From UBA1351 sp963677625 (GTDB taxonomy: Bacteria > Bacillota > Clostridia > Lachnospirales > Vallitaleaceae), in NCBI GenBank assembly GCA_963677625.2, contig CAXXSW010000007.1, positions 62,001 to 126,000 on the forward strand: DNA of 64,000 nt, given 5' to 3'. Positions 62,013-64,000 of the stretch are shown here, one piece after another. The notes below the pieces were generated by a model. It was not told the origin of the DNA, did not search any database, and worked only from the letters and a program-made list of their open reading frames with translations. Position 1 is the first letter of the stretch. Each line of letters begins with the position of its first letter. A program made the translations under genes and the position numbers.

Positions 62013-62384
62013 CTATTCATCCCATAAAAGATCTATCCGATGGACGATTTCTTCTTTTGACAGATCAATCCGTTTTGCTCTATCAATTATCTGTATCAAA
62101 TCCTCTTCCAATATTTCAATTTTACGTTCTTTTAGTAACTCCTGATTTATACCTGAAACAAAGGTCCCTTTGCCGACAACCGATTCAATATATCCACCCT
62201 TCTCAAGCTCTTCATATACTCTTTTTGTTGTGATAACACTAACCTTCAGCTCTTTTGCCAAGATGCGCATGGAAGGTAATGCATCACCTGGCTTAATCTT
62301 TCCATTAATGATTTGATCTACAAGCTGATCCACAATCTGCTGGTATATAGGTAGGTCAGATGCATTTGACAATATAATATCCAT
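62013..62384 (-). CDS. GntR-family regulator, YtrA type
   Basis: 123 aa. Winged HTH (about 10-75: PIYQQIVDQLVDQIINGKIKPGDALPSMRILAKEL, KGTFVSG) with only a short helical tail, the YtrA subclass that controls ABC exporters. GGAGGTTTT directly before the ATG, 8 nt after the permease stop. It is last in the operon it probably represses. Confidence 0.92.
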   Translation of the reverse strand: MDIILSNASDLPIYQQIVDQLVDQIINGKIKPGDALPSMRILAKELKVSVITTKRVYEELEKGGYIESVVGKGTFVSGINQELLKERKIEILEEDLIQIIDRAKRIDLSKEEIVHRIDLLWDE

Positions 62385-62392
62385 AAAACCTC

Positions 62393-63010
62393 CTACAAGT
62401 CCTTGGTCAACAATATGTTAGAAGAAACCCTAGCAGAAAACCAATAGATACCACTACCAACCAAAAGTGCTAATAAAAGAAAATAAATGCCATTGCTAAC
62501 AATTTCAATCTCTGCAAGTAAACTAGACGTTACCGCGGTAACAAACATTCCAATAAACATGGCCCACCGTATTTTTTGATACCCTAACTTATAATACAAG
62601 GGTGTAATAATACTAAAAAACAAAGAGAACATAAGGACATAAAATCCGATTTGTGTAACATCAAGAAAGATTTCCTCTTTTTGAATCAAATTGATTATAG
62701 CCTTAAGTCCCACAATCGTTCCCATAAAAACTAAAAAGGATAAACCGATAAAGACATACCTGGATACCACTATATCCCGTTTTGATACTGGCAAGGCTCC
62801 TGTAAAAGTCAAACCCTCATACTTATAGTCATAGGCTGTCAAATAGGAGAAAAATAAATATACAACAAAGATGAACAAGAAATTAGTCGAATAATTCATC
62901 ACAAAGCTATTGCCTTGATTAGGAATTAAAAACAAAAGATATAACAATGCATAGTATATGGACTTAGACTTCTTAATCAATATCCAATCTCGATATATTA
63001 ACTGTCTCAT
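62393..63010 (-). CDS. ABC-2 type exporter permease
   Basis: 205 aa, six hydrophobic segments (IYYALLYLLFLIPNQ, NFLFIFVVYLFFSYLTAYDY, YVFIGLSFLVFMGTIVG, GFYVLMFSLFFSIITPLYY and others). The YEGLTFTGALPVSKRDIVVSRY segment is typical of ABC2_membrane_5 proteins. Start codon shares one base with the ATPase stop (TAATG). Substrate unknown; YtrA-controlled systems often respond to cell-wall antibiotics. Confidence 0.88.
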   Translation of the reverse strand: MRQLIYRDWILIKKSKSIYYALLYLLFLIPNQGNSFVMNYSTNFLFIFVVYLFFSYLTAYDYKYEGLTFTGALPVSKRDIVVSRYVFIGLSFLVFMGTIVGLKAIINLIQKEEIFLDVTQIGFYVLMFSLFFSIITPLYYKLGYQKIRWAMFIGMFVTAVTSSLLAEIEIVSNGIYFLLLALLVGSGIYWFSARVSSNILLTKDL

Positions 63011-63873
63011 TATTTATTCCCCCTGACTGTATGAATCATAATTTCTTCTAAGGTTGCCTTTTCAATCACCAATTCCTGATTAAACTCATTACGAAACCAC
63101 TCTTTTTCATTAGTTAGAGCCGTGAATCCCATATTAGAATCAAGAATTCCCAAGGTCCTACCACTACTTATGACTTGCTGGCGTCTATCCTTACTACCCT
63201 TAATGACACAATATGTTTCAAGCACCTCATCTTTATTCTTTGAAAAAACAAGTTTTCCCTTATTAATAAAGGTAATATAATCAGCAATGCTTTCCAAATC
63301 TGCAGTAATATGTGTGGAAAACAAGATACTACGATTTCCATCTGCAATCAAAGATTGGAAGACCTCCATTAATTCACTTCTAAAAACAGGGTCCAAGCCT
63401 GAAGTCGGTTCATCCAAAATAAACAACTCCGCATCATGACTCATAGCACAGGCAATCATATATTTGATTTTCATGCCTTTTGAATAAGCCTCAATCTTCT
63501 GATTAATGTCAAGATCAAACTCCTTCATCGTCCTAGAAAACAAGTCCCAATCCCATTTTGGATAAAAGTTAGAGAGAATTTTCGCCATATCTTTGGCCGG
63601 CAAAAACTCATAAAAAGCGGTTTCGCCAAAAACAAACCCCAATCGGTCCTTAAGTCGTACATTCTCACCAGTAAAAGCCTGTCCGAATAACTTGATTTGT
63701 CCACCATCATAAGGTGTAGTTCCAAGAATACTCTTAATAGTCGTTGTTTTACCAGCTCCATTTGGACCGATATATCCCATGATATAGCCTTTGTATACAT
63801 CAAAGGATATCTTATCGAGACTAAAATTCTCATAGTGTTTCTCTAATTCATTAACTTCCAAAATCTTTTCCAA
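63010..63873 (-). CDS. ABC exporter ATP-binding protein
   Basis: 287 aa from TTG 63873, with GAGGTGAGTGCG upstream; the longer frame to 63981 would start inside the promoter. Walker A GPNGAGKTT, Q-loop FVFGETAFYEFLPA, signature YSKGMKIKYMIACAMSH (variant of LSGGQ), Walker B LFILDEPTSGLDP and switch FSTHITADLES. The C-terminal extension is typical of ABC-2 drug/antibiotic exporters. First gene of ATPase-permease-GntR. Confidence 0.93.
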   Translation of the reverse strand: MEKILEVNELEKHYENFSLDKISFDVYKGYIMGYIGPNGAGKTTTIKSILGTTPYDGGQIKLFGQAFTGENVRLKDRLGFVFGETAFYEFLPAKDMAKILSNFYPKWDWDLFSRTMKEFDLDINQKIEAYSKGMKIKYMIACAMSHDAELFILDEPTSGLDPVFRSELMEVFQSLIADGNRSILFSTHITADLESIADYITFINKGKLVFSKNKDEVLETYCVIKGSKDRRQQVISSGRTLGILDSNMGFTALTNEKEWFRNEFNQELVIEKATLEEIMIHTVRGNK

Positions 63874-63919
63874 CGCACTCACCTCTTTGTATCTCTCTTT
63901 GATTATCGTTCTTGGAACG

Positions 63920-63971
63920 ACAATATGAATATTGTTTATATATATTATATACAATATACACACTTTGTCAA
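63920..63971 (-). promoter_or_regulatory. Exporter promoter with YtrA-like half-sites
   Basis: Minus strand TTGACA (63971-63966), a 16-bp spacer and TATAAT (63949-63944). Perfect 16-bp palindrome ACAATATGAATATTGT (63920-63935) just downstream, and a third ACAATAT half-site at 63951-63957 within the spacer. Confidence 0.7.
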
Positions 63972-64000
63972 GCCTCATCAAAGAAAAAACAAATTAAAAC

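Noticed and set aside
63907..63919. LexA box
   Set aside because: The half-sites are in the order GTTC then GAAC, the reverse of the known GAAC...GTTC box.

Overview
The window reads as chromosomal DNA of a low-GC, Gram-positive, anaerobic-type Clostridia bacterium. The inference rests on AT-rich sequence, strong GGAGG ribosome sites, frequent TTG and GTG starts, lipobox lipoproteins, an LtaS-type lipoteichoic acid synthase, B12 biosynthesis genes, CoA-disulfide reductase and heavy c-di-GMP signalling. Species cannot be fixed from sequence alone. There is one tRNA (Thr, CGT anticodon) and no rRNA, CRISPR array, transposase or prophage.

Layout. 1-5322: a dipeptide-type ABC operon whose two permeases are each fused to an M28-peptidase-like domain that has lost its metal ligands. 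5515-8018: two diguanylate cyclases. 8010-10248: NrnA plus a lipoprotein thermonuclease. 10378-13649: a sugar ABC importer without its own ATPase. 13860-18861: an OmpR-type two-component system beside a ferric-reductase-like flavohaem protein and a secreted double cytochrome-b5-domain protein with a His/Asp/Glu tail. 18997-19663: two small overlapping membrane genes, one apparently truncated. 19835-24514: a five-gene osmoprotectant ABC operon ending in a DUF169 gene. 24644-25624: a MerR/GyrI-type regulator with a typical 19-bp-spacer promoter. 25773-27035: a double-HD (HD-GYP) protein.

27217-28758 is the most system-like locus. An unannotated 40-aa secreted peptide and a 98-aa protein are transcribed divergently from an XRE regulator with a long helical C-terminus, in the style of RRNPP peptide quorum sensing. 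It is followed by a cold-shock protein, an old-yellow-enzyme reductase, DUF1848, a TIM-barrel isomerase, tRNA-Thr, another diguanylate cyclase, a large lipoprotein, an EAL phosphodiesterase, and a YolD/Y-family polymerase pair. 41093-47579 holds a lipoprotein/membrane-protein pair, a transmembrane Ser/Thr kinase with altered catalytic motifs, a convergent XRE regulator and a secreted protein.

47678-57560: DUF6144-like, TfoX-C, CoA-disulfide reductase with two rhodanese domains, AhpD-like, DJ-1/PfpI-like, LtaS and a GGDEF-EAL protein. 57642-60093: cobD and cbiB behind a cobalamin riboswitch with a visible promoter and terminator. 60182-61973: a TetR/nitroreductase operon. 62013-63971: an ABC-2 exporter with a YtrA-type GntR regulator. 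Several of these operons have near-consensus promoters with clear dyads, given as separate features.

Taken together, the region is rich in envelope-facing sensing (six c-di-GMP turnover proteins, a two-component system, a kinase, a candidate peptide pheromone) and in nutrient scavenging. Starts were moved from the longest reading frame to the codon with a matching Shine-Dalgarno sequence where one was visible.
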